Origin: Rhizobium pisi
Lineage (GTDB): Bacteria; Pseudomonadota; Alphaproteobacteria; Rhizobiales; Rhizobiaceae
Reading direction: 5' to 3'
Assembly (NCBI RefSeq): GCF_003938655.1
Contig: NZ_RJJT01000033.1
Span: 1-56,022, forward strand
Length of the DNA: 56,022 nucleotides
The first letter of the stretch is position 1; each line of letters starts with the position of its first letter. Of the stretch, positions 1 to 8,063 are shown in pieces. Made by a program: the position numbers and the translations under genes. A model generated the notes under the pieces. That model did not search any database. It saw nothing but the letters and a program-made list of their open reading frames with translations, and was not told where the DNA came from.

Positions 1-1
1 G

Positions 2-46
2 ACCAACCAGCCGCACGGCGAGTTTTTGACCTTCATCCATAACTAG
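2..46 (+). CDS. C-terminal tail of an unidentified protein (partial, 5' end outside window)
   Basis: Frame 2 is open from the window edge and stops at TAG 44-46, giving a short tail of 14 residues ending in FIHN. The stop codon lies inside the first arm of a perfect palindrome, which would suit the 3' end of a gene. Too little protein is present to name a family. It could also be a chance open frame. Confidence 0.2.
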   Translation, partial: TNQPHGEFLTFIHN

Positions 47-74
47 GTGTCCACCTCTTTTAGGTGGACACCTA
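44..74. repeat. Perfect 13-bp inverted repeat (hairpin)
   Basis: TAGGTGTCCACCT at 44-56 and AGGTGGACACCTA at 62-74 are exact inverted copies around a five-base CTTTT spacer. No long T-run follows, so it is not a textbook intrinsic terminator. It could end the upstream partial gene or be a site for a dimeric DNA-binding protein. Confidence 0.6.
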
Positions 75-120
75 ATGCCAAAGCTCAATCAACTACAGAA
101 GGTGCGGAGAAATTCGCGCT

Positions 121-140
121 TACCCTGTATCAACAGGGTA
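121..140. promoter_or_regulatory. Operator-like palindrome, 8-4-8
   Basis: TACCCTGT at 121-128 and ACAGGGTA at 133-140 are exact inverted copies separated by ATCA. The geometry suits an operator for a dimeric repressor. No gene starts directly downstream; apart from one small ORF candidate and these palindromes I see nothing else in 75-756. Confidence 0.35.
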
Positions 141-559
141 TGAATGTTGTTTTAAGAGATTAGGCTAACTAGCGCGTATTTGCGTGCGGAAGGAAACAAT
201 GTAGCGGTTTCCATGTCGCGATCGTCAGCAGCTGCAAATCCATCGCAGCTGCCATCGCTCCGTTCAGATCGATGCCCAACCGCCGATACACAACGTCGCG
301 AGCCCTTTGCGAGCCTGTATTCACTTCATCTCGAACAGGAGGGTGTTCAAGATGCGAGCGCCTGAGGCATCTATTGGGTAACCCACGAACACTTCGAACT
401 GCCTGATGACTGATCGCAGTCTTGCAGCGTTTGTGCCTTTCGTTCCTAATGAACCGGACGTCGCTCCTCTACACCGTGGCAGCCCGCCGTTCCAGAAACT
501 TGCTTGATTTCCACGGTTGAAAGCACTTAGCGCACATTTGGAATCAAGGAGGTGTAAAA

Positions 560-643
560 GTGCAAAGAGATTGGGACGTCGACAATACTTGCCACAATGA
601 GTTTCTTCCGGGCTTGACGCCAAATCAAAGTTACTTAATCTAA
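560..643 (+). CDS. Candidate small ORF, 27 aa
   Basis: A GTG codon at 560 is preceded six bases upstream by a near-perfect Shine-Dalgarno sequence, AAGGAGGT at 546-553, and opens a frame of 27 codons ending in TAA at 641-643. The product would be acidic and polar with a single cysteine. It resembles nothing I recognise. The main argument for it is the strength of the ribosome binding site in an otherwise empty 680-base region; a leader peptide or chance match are both possible. Confidence 0.25.
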   Translation: MQRDWDVDNTCHNEFLPGLTPNQSYLI

Positions 644-756
644 GCATCGATTGGACCCGCTGGGAGGAGGGGCCGGCAATTTGCGATGGCTGTCGCACCA
701 TCTTCCAAAGCCATGATTCCGGGTCGTCCGCCGCCGATTTTTCAACAGGATAAGCC

Positions 757-3700
757 ATGCCGCTCACCATTGCCCAACGTCTCGACCGTCTGAAAGTCCG
801 CATTGCCGAGCTGGCGCATTGGCGGGATCGATATAGCGCTGCGATCGACGGCTGGACATTCGAGGGCGAGCCGATTGCGCATCATCAGGACTGGCCGCAT
901 CGCCAGGGTGTCGTGCATTTTGCCGCGAGCGCTGAAGCGCCCGAGAGCTGGCCGCTTGAAGATATCCGCCTGCAGCTCGATCTCGGCGGCGAGAGCCTGA
1001 TTACGCTCAGCTATCCCGACGGCGCGAGCGAGACATTCGGTCTCGATCCTTATCACCAGGAATTTCCGGTCAAGGGCCGCCGCTTTTCGATCGCGACGGA
1101 AACGGTCGCCCGTTTTCCCTTCGGCGAACCGAACCGGACGCCGAGGCTCAACAAGGCCCGGCTGATCTGGCTCGACGGTCCCGTTCACCGGCTGCACCTT
1201 CTCCTGAAGCAGGTCGCCGAGGCGGTTGGGGCGCTCGGAGAGCATGAGGTTGTGCCGCATCTGGTCGATGCCGCGGAAGAGACCTTGCGCAGCCTCGACT
1301 GGCCGTCCGATACGGCCGCCTACATCTCCCGCACCTCGGACGCCGTCATGCAGCAGAAGATCTGGGAGCTGCCGGAGCTCGTGGCCGATCCGGCAGGCCT
1401 GACGGACGAGCAGAGCGCTTCGGCAGCCTCCGCCTTCGACGCCCTGACGGCGCGGTTGAAGGAGTTGCAGAAGCGGTTTCCGCCGAATGGCGAGCTGGTG
1501 TTGACAGGCCATGCGCATATCGACCTCGCCTGGCTCTGGCCCTATCGCGAGACACGGCGGAAGATGCGGCGCACCTTCAACACGGCGCTGTCGCTGATGG
1601 AGCGCTCGGAGGATTTCCGGTTCAACCAGTCGACCGCCCATTATTACGCGCAGATGGAAGAGGAAGATCCCGAGCTTCTCGACCGCATCAAGCAGAAGGT
1701 CGCGGAAGGAAAGTGGGAAACCGTCGGCGGCATGTGGGTGGAGCCCGATACCAACATGCCGACCGGCGAAAGCCTCGTCCGTCAGGTGCTCTATGGCCAG
1801 CGTTATTTCGAAAAGATTTTTGGCGCGCGCCACACCGTGTGCTGGCTGCCGGATTGCTTCGGTTTCTCCGGCGCACTGCCGCAGATCCTGAGACAGGGCG
1901 GCATCGACAGCTTCTTCACGATCAAGGTCAACTGGAGCGAGACCAACCACATCCCCTCCGATCTCTTCTGGTGGAAGGGCCTCGACGGCAGCCGGGTGCT
2001 GACCCATACCTTCGACAATCCGATGCAGGGCTATAACGGCTTCGTGCAGCCCGACTGCTACCTGCCGACATGGAAGAATTTCCGCGCCAAGACGCAGCAC
2101 CAGGCTTCACTTCTGGCCGTCGGCTACGGCGACGGCGGCGGCGGCGTGACGCCCGAAATGGTGGAGCGCGAGGTGCAGCTGCGCGATTTCCCTGCCATTC
2201 CGCAGGCGCGCTGGGGCACCGTCAAGAGCTATTACGAGCAGGCGCACCAGACCGCCGGGGAAAAGAAGCTTCCCGTCTGGGACGGCGAAATCTATCTCGA
2301 ACTGCACCGCGCAACGCTGACGTCGCAAAGCGGCGTCAAGCGCAGGCATCGCCAGGCCGAACGCGCGCTGATCACCGCCGAGACCCTCGCTTCGCTGGCT
2401 CATCTGCTCGGTGCCGAAAAACCTCGCAGCCTGGAAGTGGATTGGCGGGTCGTTCTGAAAAACGAATTCCACGACATCTTGCCGGGTTCGAGCATCCGCG
2501 AAGTCTATCAGGACGCGGAACAGGAACTTGGCGGCGTCATCGATCATGCCAGGGCCGAGCAGGCCAAGGCATTGCAGGCGCTGTCGGCCAATCTGCCGAA
2601 GGGCGGGATCGCCGACGCACTCGTCGTCGTCAATCCCTCGCTTGCGCCAAGAGCGGTGAGCGCCACGCTTGCGGACGGCACGGCACTTTCGGCCGCCGAG
2701 ATCGTCGCGCCCTTGTCCGTCGCGGTCTTCGACAGACAGGCGCTGAAGTCGGTAGGCGGGCTGAAGGCCGGGCCTGACCGTCTTGAAAACGATCATCTCG
2801 CGGTCGTGATCGGCAAGGACGGTGCCGTTGCCAGCCTCATCCATAAGGCGACCGGCCGCGAAGCGGTCGATGGCTCCGCCAACCAGCTCTGGGTCTATCC
2901 GGCCGACAAGCCGCGCAACTGGGACGCCTGGGATATCGATGCGGATTACGCCGAAAAGGGCATCCGTCTCGAAGCGCCCGAGAGCATCAGCCTTGTCGAA
3001 AGCGGCCCGCACCGCGCGGCGATCCGCGTCGTCCACCGTTACCGCAATTCGGGCGTCACGCAGACCTACGTGCTCAGTGCCAATTCCAAACGGCTCGACA
3101 TTGAAACGACGATCGACTGGCATGACCGCCGCACCCTGCTGCGCACCCTGAACCCGGTCGACGTGCGGGCGCGCAAGGCGACCTTCGAATGCGCCTTCGG
3201 CACCGTCGAGCGGGCGACGCACACGAACACGTCCTGGGAGCAGGCGATGTTCGAGGCCGTCGCCCATCGCTTCGTCGATATCAGCGAGCCGGGTTTCGGC
3301 GTGGCGCTGCTCAACAATGCCAAATACGGCCACAGTGCCCGCGGCAATGTGATCGGCATGAGCCTGGTGCGCGGGCCGATCTATCCGGATCCGCTGGCCG
3401 ATGAAGGCGAGCAGAGCTTCACCTATGCGCTGATGCCGCATGACGGCGCCTGGCATGAGGGCGGCGTGCTCGACGAGGCGCTCGACCTCAACCAGCCGCT
3501 CGTCATAGCGGAAGCCAAGGGCCTTTCCGCCGGCACTTTTTCGCCGCTTGCCGTCGCCGGCACCCCCGTTGCCTTCTCCGGCCTCAAGGCCGCCGAGGAG
3601 GGCGAAGGCCTGATCCTGCGCCTCTACGAACCCGCCGGCCGGCGCGGCCGCCTTTCCCTTGCCCTGCCTTCCGGATGGACGGCGTCACAGCCGCTCAACA

Positions 3701-3783
3701 TTCTCGAAGAGCCGATGGAGCGCAAAGGCCCCGCCGACATCATGCCTTTCGAAATCAGGACGTGGAGGCTGCAGAAGGGCTGA
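757..3783 (+). CDS. Alpha-mannosidase, glycoside hydrolase family 38
   Basis: This 1008-residue protein has the size and motif order of class II alpha-mannosidases, retaining enzymes that cleave alpha-linked mannose and need a divalent metal, usually zinc. The HAHIDLAW motif near residues 252-259 carries the metal-binding His and Asp. D366 in WLPDCFGF is the expected nucleophile. A beta-rich C-terminal half follows, as is normal. No signal peptide is visible, so a cytoplasmic enzyme acting on imported oligosaccharides is likely. An AGGA ribosome site precedes the ATG. The gene stands alone, and a weak hairpin, TTCCC/GGGAA at 3786-3800, follows the stop. No transporter is adjacent, so its natural substrate cannot be read from context. 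Confidence 0.93.
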   Translation: MPLTIAQRLDRLKVRIAELAHWRDRYSAAIDGWTFEGEPIAHHQDWPHRQGVVHFAASAEAPESWPLEDIRLQLDLGGESLITLSYPDGASETFGLDPYHQEFPVKGRRFSIATETVARFPFGEPNRTPRLNKARLIWLDGPVHRLHLLLKQVAEAVGALGEHEVVPHLVDAAEETLRSLDWPSDTAAYISRTSDAVMQQKIWELPELVADPAGLTDEQSASAASAFDALTARLKELQKRFPPNGELVLTGHAHIDLAWLWPYRETRRKMRRTFNTALSLMERSEDFRFNQSTAHYYAQMEEEDPELLDRIKQKVAEGKWETVGGMWVEPDTNMPTGESLVRQVLYGQRYFEKIFGARHTVCWLPDCFGFSGALPQILRQGGIDSFFTIKVNWSETNHIPSDLFWWKGLDGSRVLTHTFDNPMQGYNGFVQPDCYLPTWKNFRAKTQHQASLLAVGYGDGGGGVTPEMVEREVQLRDFPAIPQARWGTVKSYYEQAHQTAGEKKLPVWDGEIYLELHRATLTSQSGVKRRHRQAERALITAETLASLAHLLGAEKPRSLEVDWRVVLKNEFHDILPGSSIREVYQDAEQELGGVIDHARAEQAKALQALSANLPKGGIADALVVVNPSLAPRAVSATLADGTALSAAEIVAPLSVAVFDRQALKSVGGLKAGPDRLENDHLAVVIGKDGAVASLIHKATGREAVDGSANQLWVYPADKPRNWDAWDIDADYAEKGIRLEAPESISLVESGPHRAAIRVVHRYRNSGVTQTYVLSANSKRLDIETTIDWHDRRTLLRTLNPVDVRARKATFECAFGTVERATHTNTSWEQAMFEAVAHRFVDISEPGFGVALLNNAKYGHSARGNVIGMSLVRGPIYPDPLADEGEQSFTYALMPHDGAWHEGGVLDEALDLNQPLVIAEAKGLSAGTFSPLAVAGTPVAFSGLKAAEEGEGLILRLYEPAGRRGRLSLALPSGWTASQPLNILEEPMERKGPADIMPFEIRTWRLQKG

Positions 3784-3812
3784 CATTCCCTTTTCGGGAA
3801 ATCCTGCAGCTA

Positions 3813-3839
3813 GACAAATGGGACAAACTGGACAAATGG
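3813..3839 (+). repeat. Three tandem 9-bp repeats in the Xre-RES promoter
   Basis: GACAAATGG (3813-3821), GACAAACTG (3822-3830) and GACAAATGG (3831-3839) follow each other without a gap, about 45 bases before the antitoxin start codon. Promoter-proximal direct repeats next to an autoregulated antitoxin gene are a natural place for the Xre protein to bind. The nine-base spacing is slightly less than one helical turn per repeat. Confidence 0.55.
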
Positions 3840-3884
3840 GTGATTTGAGACTATATCAGTTCCTGTAAGAACGGAGATGGTTTC

Positions 3885-4607
3885 ATGGCTGGTTCCCAGG
3901 CGCAGTTGCATCGTGCTCGTCAGGCTGAGGTCGCCGATCGCGTTGCCGCCAAAGTCGCCGACGTGTTGAACGCCGACGCTACATTCGAGTCCGGCTCGGT
4001 TGCGCTCTCCGCCAGAATTGCGGGCGCGGCGGCTGCAGCCATTGTCGATCTTCCCGTCAGCGTGCGACGCGAGCTCAGCAAGCGCCAGGGCGAACTGGCC
4101 CGCCGCATTCGTGGTCTGGTGGAAACTTTCAGCGATGCGCCTGACAAGGGCAAGATCGCACTCGAAATTCCGAAGGCCGTGGCGCCCTCCGGCGGCGAAG
4201 GGCTTGGGAAGATCGTCACAGTGGAGGAAGGCGAGCGGCTGCTGGGCGAGCTTGCGGTCGCCCGCAAGCTTGAGGATTGGGCCGGGCCGGTAGCTGGTGC
4301 CAGCGAACTCCAGCGTGATTTCGCCATTGCGCGCTCCACGCTCAATCGCTGGCAGCACGCCGGCGAGGTCATCGCACTGTTGAAGGGAACGCGGAAGCAC
4401 GTCTATCCGATCGAACAATTCATCGACGGGCGTCCAGCAAAGGGCATAGGAGCGATCGCCGCTCTCGTGTCCAATCAGCGGGTCGCGTGGCTGTGGCTGT
4501 GCCAGCCGAACCCCATGCTGGGTGGGCGCCGGCCTATCGACCTCCTGAAACAGGATCGCGCCGACGAGGTCGTCGAGGCGGCTCAGACCTATTTCGCGGC
4601 GCAATGA
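3885..4607 (+). CDS. Xre/MbcA-type antitoxin of a RES toxin (DUF2384)
   Basis: This 240-residue protein ends in the MbcA/ParS/Xre antitoxin C-terminal domain: the segment GGRRPIDLLKQDRADEV near residues 212-228 is characteristic of antitoxins that plug the active site of RES toxins. A helix-turn-helix-like section lies around residues 140-170 (SELQRDFAIARSTLNRW). It is longer than the usual 130-150 residue Xre partner because of an extra alpha-helical N-terminal region of about 90 residues. Its stop overlaps the next start (ATGA at 4604-4607), so antitoxin and toxin are translationally coupled. Autoregulation through the direct repeats just upstream is likely. Confidence 0.85.
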   Translation: MAGSQAQLHRARQAEVADRVAAKVADVLNADATFESGSVALSARIAGAAAAAIVDLPVSVRRELSKRQGELARRIRGLVETFSDAPDKGKIALEIPKAVAPSGGEGLGKIVTVEEGERLLGELAVARKLEDWAGPVAGASELQRDFAIARSTLNRWQHAGEVIALLKGTRKHVYPIEQFIDGRPAKGIGAIAALVSNQRVAWLWLCQPNPMLGGRRPIDLLKQDRADEVVEAAQTYFAAQ

Positions 4608-5188
4608 GCCTCGACAAATCAGTCCTGCAACGTATCGCCATCCGGGCTGACGTCACCGACTATGTCAGGATCGTCGCGCGCGCCCATGCCGCGACGCCGC
4701 TCGGCATGGGCTTCGGCAAGACACGGTTCTCAAGCCCGAGGGATAAGTTCCGGCTACTCTATCTCGCCCAGGATCCGATGACGGCGGTCGCGGAAACGAT
4801 TGTTCGCGACCGGTTTCAGGGCAAGGCCGAGCGATGGATATTGCGAGAGGAGTTCGACCGCTATTCGATCGCCGCTGTCCGAAACCCCCATCCGCTCTTC
4901 CTGCTCGACCTGCGCTTCGAAGGCGCAAACCTGCTCGGGGTCGCGACGGATGCCGTTCGGGCAAGGGCGCAGGCCGGCGGACGCCGGCTCAGCCAGGAAA
5001 TCTACGACCGCACCGATTTTGACGGCATTCTCTACATGTCCCGGATCACCAACAAGCAGTGCGTCGCCGTCTATGATCGCGCCACTGCCAGCCTCGAGGC
5101 CGACAGCCCCGCATTGGATCTCGTCCGCCTGTCCGCACTCGGCCCCATCCTCGGTGCCCTGCACGTCGCTGTTATGGACGGGGAATGA
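4604..5188 (+). CDS. RES-domain toxin (NAD+-degrading family)
   Basis: The 194-residue product contains a full RES domain: an Arg in the KTRFSSPRDKFRLLYLAQDP segment, the AVAETIVRD helix with its Glu, and a C-terminal YDRTDFDGILYMSR motif carrying the Arg and Ser of the family name. Studied members deplete NAD+ and stop growth until neutralised by the Xre partner. ATG 4604 was chosen because it overlaps the antitoxin stop and yields the usual N-terminus, although the frame is open further upstream. The toxin looks complete, making this the only intact toxin-antitoxin pair in the window. Confidence 0.88.
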   Translation: MSLDKSVLQRIAIRADVTDYVRIVARAHAATPLGMGFGKTRFSSPRDKFRLLYLAQDPMTAVAETIVRDRFQGKAERWILREEFDRYSIAAVRNPHPLFLLDLRFEGANLLGVATDAVRARAQAGGRRLSQEIYDRTDFDGILYMSRITNKQCVAVYDRATASLEADSPALDLVRLSALGPILGALHVAVMDGE

Positions 5189-5214
5189 TGTCCGCTCAGT
5201 AACGGCTTCTCGTT

Positions 5215-5883
5215 TTGCCGCCGACGTCCGGCGAAATCCCGCCGTGTCCGCTTTCTGTAGTCGCTGTCCCAATCGCTACGCGCGTCGCGCTTCGTGACGT
5301 GAACAGGGTCATTGACGAGGGAATTCTTCCCGCGGCATTTCTGTCTGCGGAGAACGGACGTCGGGTCTGGGCGACCGCATGCACGCTCATTTCCTTCTAC
5401 TATGAAAGCGCCGGACAGCTGACATCGGAGGAACGTCTGAACATGATCAGGTGGGCCGAGCCGAGGCTCAGCAAATGGAAGACGTTGACGTTGGCGTCGC
5501 TGGCCAAAAAGGATTGGACGATGCGCCATGATTTCCTCACTATCGATCTTGCACCCTTCGTCGAGAGGACGGCGGAGAGTCTTTCAAACCTGGAAGCCGC
5601 CCGCGCGCTGGTAAGCTCCTCGCCTGATGTCCTCGGCGGCACGCCTGTTATCGAAGGCACGAGAATTCCGGTATACGACGTCGCCGCTTCAGTTGCGGCG
5701 GGACATTCTCTCGATGAGATCCTCGAGGCATACCCGGCGCTTGATGAAAGACGTGTCGGCCTCGCCAAGGTCTATGCCGATGCAAATCCGCTGCGTGGCC
5801 GCCCCAAGCCAGTGAACGAATTGCCGACCGGGGCGACGGTCATCACGGATCGCCGTGTTCCACGACGCAGGAAAGCAGTATGA
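5215..5883 (+). CDS. DUF433-family antitoxin
   Basis: The C-terminal half (about residues 135-205) is a DUF433 domain, with SPDVLGGTPVIEGTRIPVYD and a helix-turn-helix-like segment after it. The N-terminal half (ATRVALRDVNRVIDEGILP) matches longer antitoxins that carry an additional DNA-binding region. Such proteins pair with PIN-like DUF5615 toxins. The frame begins at a TTG at 5215; no better in-frame ATG precedes the conserved N-terminal part, so the exact start is uncertain. Its stop overlaps the ATG of the toxin remnant, the normal coupling arrangement. It has outlived its toxin and may now act only as a DNA-binding protein. Confidence 0.75.
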   Translation: MPPTSGEIPPCPLSVVAVPIATRVALRDVNRVIDEGILPAAFLSAENGRRVWATACTLISFYYESAGQLTSEERLNMIRWAEPRLSKWKTLTLASLAKKDWTMRHDFLTIDLAPFVERTAESLSNLEAARALVSSSPDVLGGTPVIEGTRIPVYDVAASVAAGHSLDEILEAYPALDERRVGLAKVYADANPLRGRPKPVNELPTGATVITDRRVPRRRKAV

Positions 5884-5933
5884 AATTCCTGATCGAGGAG
5901 TGCCTTAGCCCGCGGCTTTCGATGATCGACTGA
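5880..5933 (+). pseudogene. N-terminal stub of a DUF5615 PIN-like toxin
   Basis: ATG 5880 overlaps the antitoxin stop, and the first 14 residues (MKFLIEECLSPRLS) match the conserved start of DUF5615 PIN-like toxins, including the acidic active-site position. The frame stops after 17 codons at 5931-5933 and the rest of the domain (normally about 110 residues) is absent. The toxin is therefore inactivated by truncation. The 280 bases that follow hold nothing I can recognise. Confidence 0.6.
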
Positions 5934-6216
5934 ACTGTTCTCGATATGTGTGGGTCTGCGAGTCCCCTAGGAGAGTCGCCTGAGGTTCCTGCTTGACGCC
6001 TTATACGCTCGACATCAGAATCGCGGGTGTCGAAGGTGAGTCGGCTGTACCGCTTTCACATTGTTGCTCGCCTCAGAAGGACGCGCCGCAGGGAGCTGAT
6101 TGGCCGCGTGCCGACCAACGCCGCTGGTCACGGGTTTGCGAGGTGACGCCGTGGGTAAAGTGTTATCAGCAGTCGGTCCTCCTCGTGACAGCCCACCCCG
6201 GCAGTGGAAGTTCCCA

Positions 6217-7089
6217 ATGCGGAGCAACCGCCGCTGGCTGGTTTGGGCAGCGGTTTCGATGTCCGTTCTGCTTCTTGCAGCTGTCGCTTTTTACTGGGAA
6301 ATCCGCCACTCCGGAGACCCGATCGAAGGCTTCGAAGATCGGGCTCTCGACAAGGCTGCCCGATCATCACGCATAGCCGCCGGCCCCTATGTGGCGGCTC
6401 CTCGGCCGATATCCATATCGCGGCATCTGGTCGAGATTCCGAAATTCGACTTGGCAAGTCAGTTTCTGCGGGTGTGGCTGGTCTCGGGCGCCAATATTTG
6501 CGGCGCTCTTCGAGAGGCCGGTATCGAGGTGGGCGAATGGAAAGCCGCATCGATGCGCAATCGCGATTATGAATGTTATTTTCAGCGTGTCTACGAACGG
6601 GATGAGGTGCGACCGCTTAGTTCGACCTTCGTCAAGGTTCGTGGAAATGAAACGGGTGATCTCGTTGAGATCCGCGCCAAGATCGTCGGGCCGAAGGTTG
6701 ATGTCCAGGGGCGTCTCGCCCCGGCTGTCCTGCGCATTTTCGAGACCATTGTAAAGCAGGCCTGCTGGCGCGATTTCGAAGATACACTTGCGTCGATCCA
6801 AAGCCTTCGCGATGTCGAATACGAACGATTTGGCGCCTATCTCAGTTTCACGCGCGAAGCCGGCAGCGAAAACAGCTTTAATTTTGCTCTCGGCCTCAAG
6901 GCGGCGTCAGCTTCGCAAGCAAGGACCAGGGCGTATTTTTCGACAGACCGCTGGCTCGCCACGACAAATCTACGCATCCCGAAAAATTCATCCGCATCGA
7001 CCGCAACGGCACGTCCAGATCAGCCAATTGCGCTCGATGACGGAGCAAGTACCGGTCGCAATCCAGGATCGAGCGGAAACTGCGGCTGA
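6217..7089 (+). CDS. Membrane-anchored DUF6030-like protein
   Basis: The chosen ATG at 6217 begins MRSNRRW followed by one hydrophobic segment (residues 7-25), giving an N-in protein with a periplasmic body of about 260 residues. The body resembles DUF6030 proteins of Rhizobiaceae, whose function is unknown; that assignment is from memory of the family and moderately sure. Homology-like sequence runs to about the RAYFSTDRWLA segment. The last 45 residues are low in complexity and unlike a folded end, so the natural C-terminus may have been lost and the frame may read into unrelated DNA beside the LysR remnant. It has no obvious operon partner. Confidence 0.55.
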   Translation: MRSNRRWLVWAAVSMSVLLLAAVAFYWEIRHSGDPIEGFEDRALDKAARSSRIAAGPYVAAPRPISISRHLVEIPKFDLASQFLRVWLVSGANICGALREAGIEVGEWKAASMRNRDYECYFQRVYERDEVRPLSSTFVKVRGNETGDLVEIRAKIVGPKVDVQGRLAPAVLRIFETIVKQACWRDFEDTLASIQSLRDVEYERFGAYLSFTREAGSENSFNFALGLKAASASQARTRAYFSTDRWLATTNLRIPKNSSASTATARPDQPIALDDGASTGRNPGSSGNCG

Positions 7090-7097
7090 GCAACGGA

Positions 7098-7229
7098 TCA
7101 GCGCGACAGGCTGGCTGCCGGTCGAAAAGCGTCGGGTCGGGCGGCACAGTTCTCAACGACGAAATCCACGAAAGCGCGGACGTGGATCTCGCCGACCTCT
7201 CCGGTAAAGGCGCCATCCCAGGCCGGCGG
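7098..7229 (-). pseudogene. C-terminal remnant of a LysR-family regulator
   Basis: Directly after the TetR stop and in the same frame, the minus strand encodes about 43 residues (WDGAFTGEVGEIHVRAFVDF and onward) ending at a stop at 7098-7100. The VRAFVDFVVE segment is the usual last helix of LysR substrate-binding domains. The stretch that normally separates IHV from RAF is missing, so the remnant carries an internal deletion as well as losing its N-terminal 250 residues. It marks a past deletion or replacement between the two neighbouring genes. Confidence 0.5.
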
Positions 7230-7868
7230 TCACGGCTTTAAACCAAGGCTCGCCAGCAGGCGGTCGACATAGGCTTCCAGGCCGCCGACCATGTCGAAGC
7301 GATCGGGGTCGCGCAGCCAGAGCATCTGCAGGCCGTCCATGACAGCGATCAACTCGGCGGCCATTGCTCGGCTGTCGATCCCACCGTCGATCGAGCCATC
7401 GGCGATGGCCCGCTCGAAGGTCGCGGCGATGCCGTTCTGCATGTCAGTGGCGCGATCGAGAAACCATGCCTTGGCGGGGTGGTCCTTCATCAGGCTCTCG
7501 GCATTCAGGATGGCGAAGGCCCTGACGACCTCGATCATTCCGGCGTTGCGGCGAAAGATCTCGACCATGCCTTTGAGTAGGCCTGGCAGATCCGAACGAT
7601 AGTGCCCGATGAAATCGGCGCTTTCGAGATCGCGCTTGGCAAGGATCGCAAGCAGCAGATCGACCTTTGTGGGGAAGTGATGCAGCAAGCCGGGCAGCGA
7701 CAGGCCGACATCCCGGGCAATGTCGCCGATGGCGGCATTCTGGTAGCCGTCTTCGGCAAAGCGCCGCATCGCCGCCGTCAGGATCTCCGCCCGGCGCTCC
7801 TCCCCCTTGCGGGATCGGCGCCGTCGCTTTTCCGCCTGTCCAGTCTCTGTCTCTGAAAACCCTGCCAT
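7230..7868 (-). CDS. TetR-family transcriptional repressor
   Basis: A basic N-terminal tail is followed by a TetR helix-turn-helix (residues about 24-70, with IGDIARDVGLSLPGLLHHFP as the recognition region) and a helical ligand-binding domain to residue 212. A GGGAGAG ribosome site lies before the ATG. It is transcribed away from the GH3 beta-glucosidase gene, with 195 bases between the start codons, and the palindrome at 7968-7983 lies in that gap. The simplest reading is a repressor of the glucosidase and perhaps of itself, released by a sugar or plant glucoside; the ligand cannot be read from sequence. Confidence 0.88.
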   Translation of the reverse strand: MAGFSETETGQAEKRRRRSRKGEERRAEILTAAMRRFAEDGYQNAAIGDIARDVGLSLPGLLHHFPTKVDLLLAILAKRDLESADFIGHYRSDLPGLLKGMVEIFRRNAGMIEVVRAFAILNAESLMKDHPAKAWFLDRATDMQNGIAATFERAIADGSIDGGIDSRAMAAELIAVMDGLQMLWLRDPDRFDMVGGLEAYVDRLLASLGLKP

Positions 7869-7952
7869 CTCTCCCGTCTGCCTCTTCCAGCGGCGATCGG
7901 CAAGTCTCCAGCCGAAGTCTCCGGTCCCAATTCATACACGACGCGCGAGCGG

Positions 7953-7983
7953 TTGACATCTTAAAAATACCGAGTAATCGGTA
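7953..7983 (+). promoter_or_regulatory. Promoter of the GH3 gene with overlapping TetR-type operator
   Basis: TTGACA at 7953-7958 is a consensus -35 element, and TAATCG at 7975-7980 sits 16 bases further on as a fair -10. The palindrome TACCGA-GTAA-TCGGTA (7968-7983) covers the -10 region. This placement would let the divergently encoded TetR protein block RNA polymerase. Confidence 0.6.
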
Positions 7984-8063
7984 GGTTTAAGAATTGCTGG
8001 AGGCGACCCCAAGCCCGACGGATGGCTTGCGGTGTCCGCAATGTCTTTGAACGGGAGGTTTGC

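Noticed and set aside
321..803. 160-codon minus-strand frame near the window start
   Set aside because: It overlaps the mannosidase start, has no ribosome site and no recognisable protein character.
742..2100. 452-codon open frame on the minus strand opposite the mannosidase, and similar long frames at 2107-3456 and 8430-10091
   Set aside because: They lie antisense to clearly recognisable GH38 and GH3 genes, have no family motifs or ribosome sites, and arise from GC-rich codon bias.
6900..7040. A minus-one frame in the DUF6030-like gene that also gives plausible residues up to a stop at 7040
   Set aside because: The original frame continues with sequence that resembles the family end (RAYFSTDRWLA), so I did not call a frameshift; the uncertainty is stated in the gene entry.
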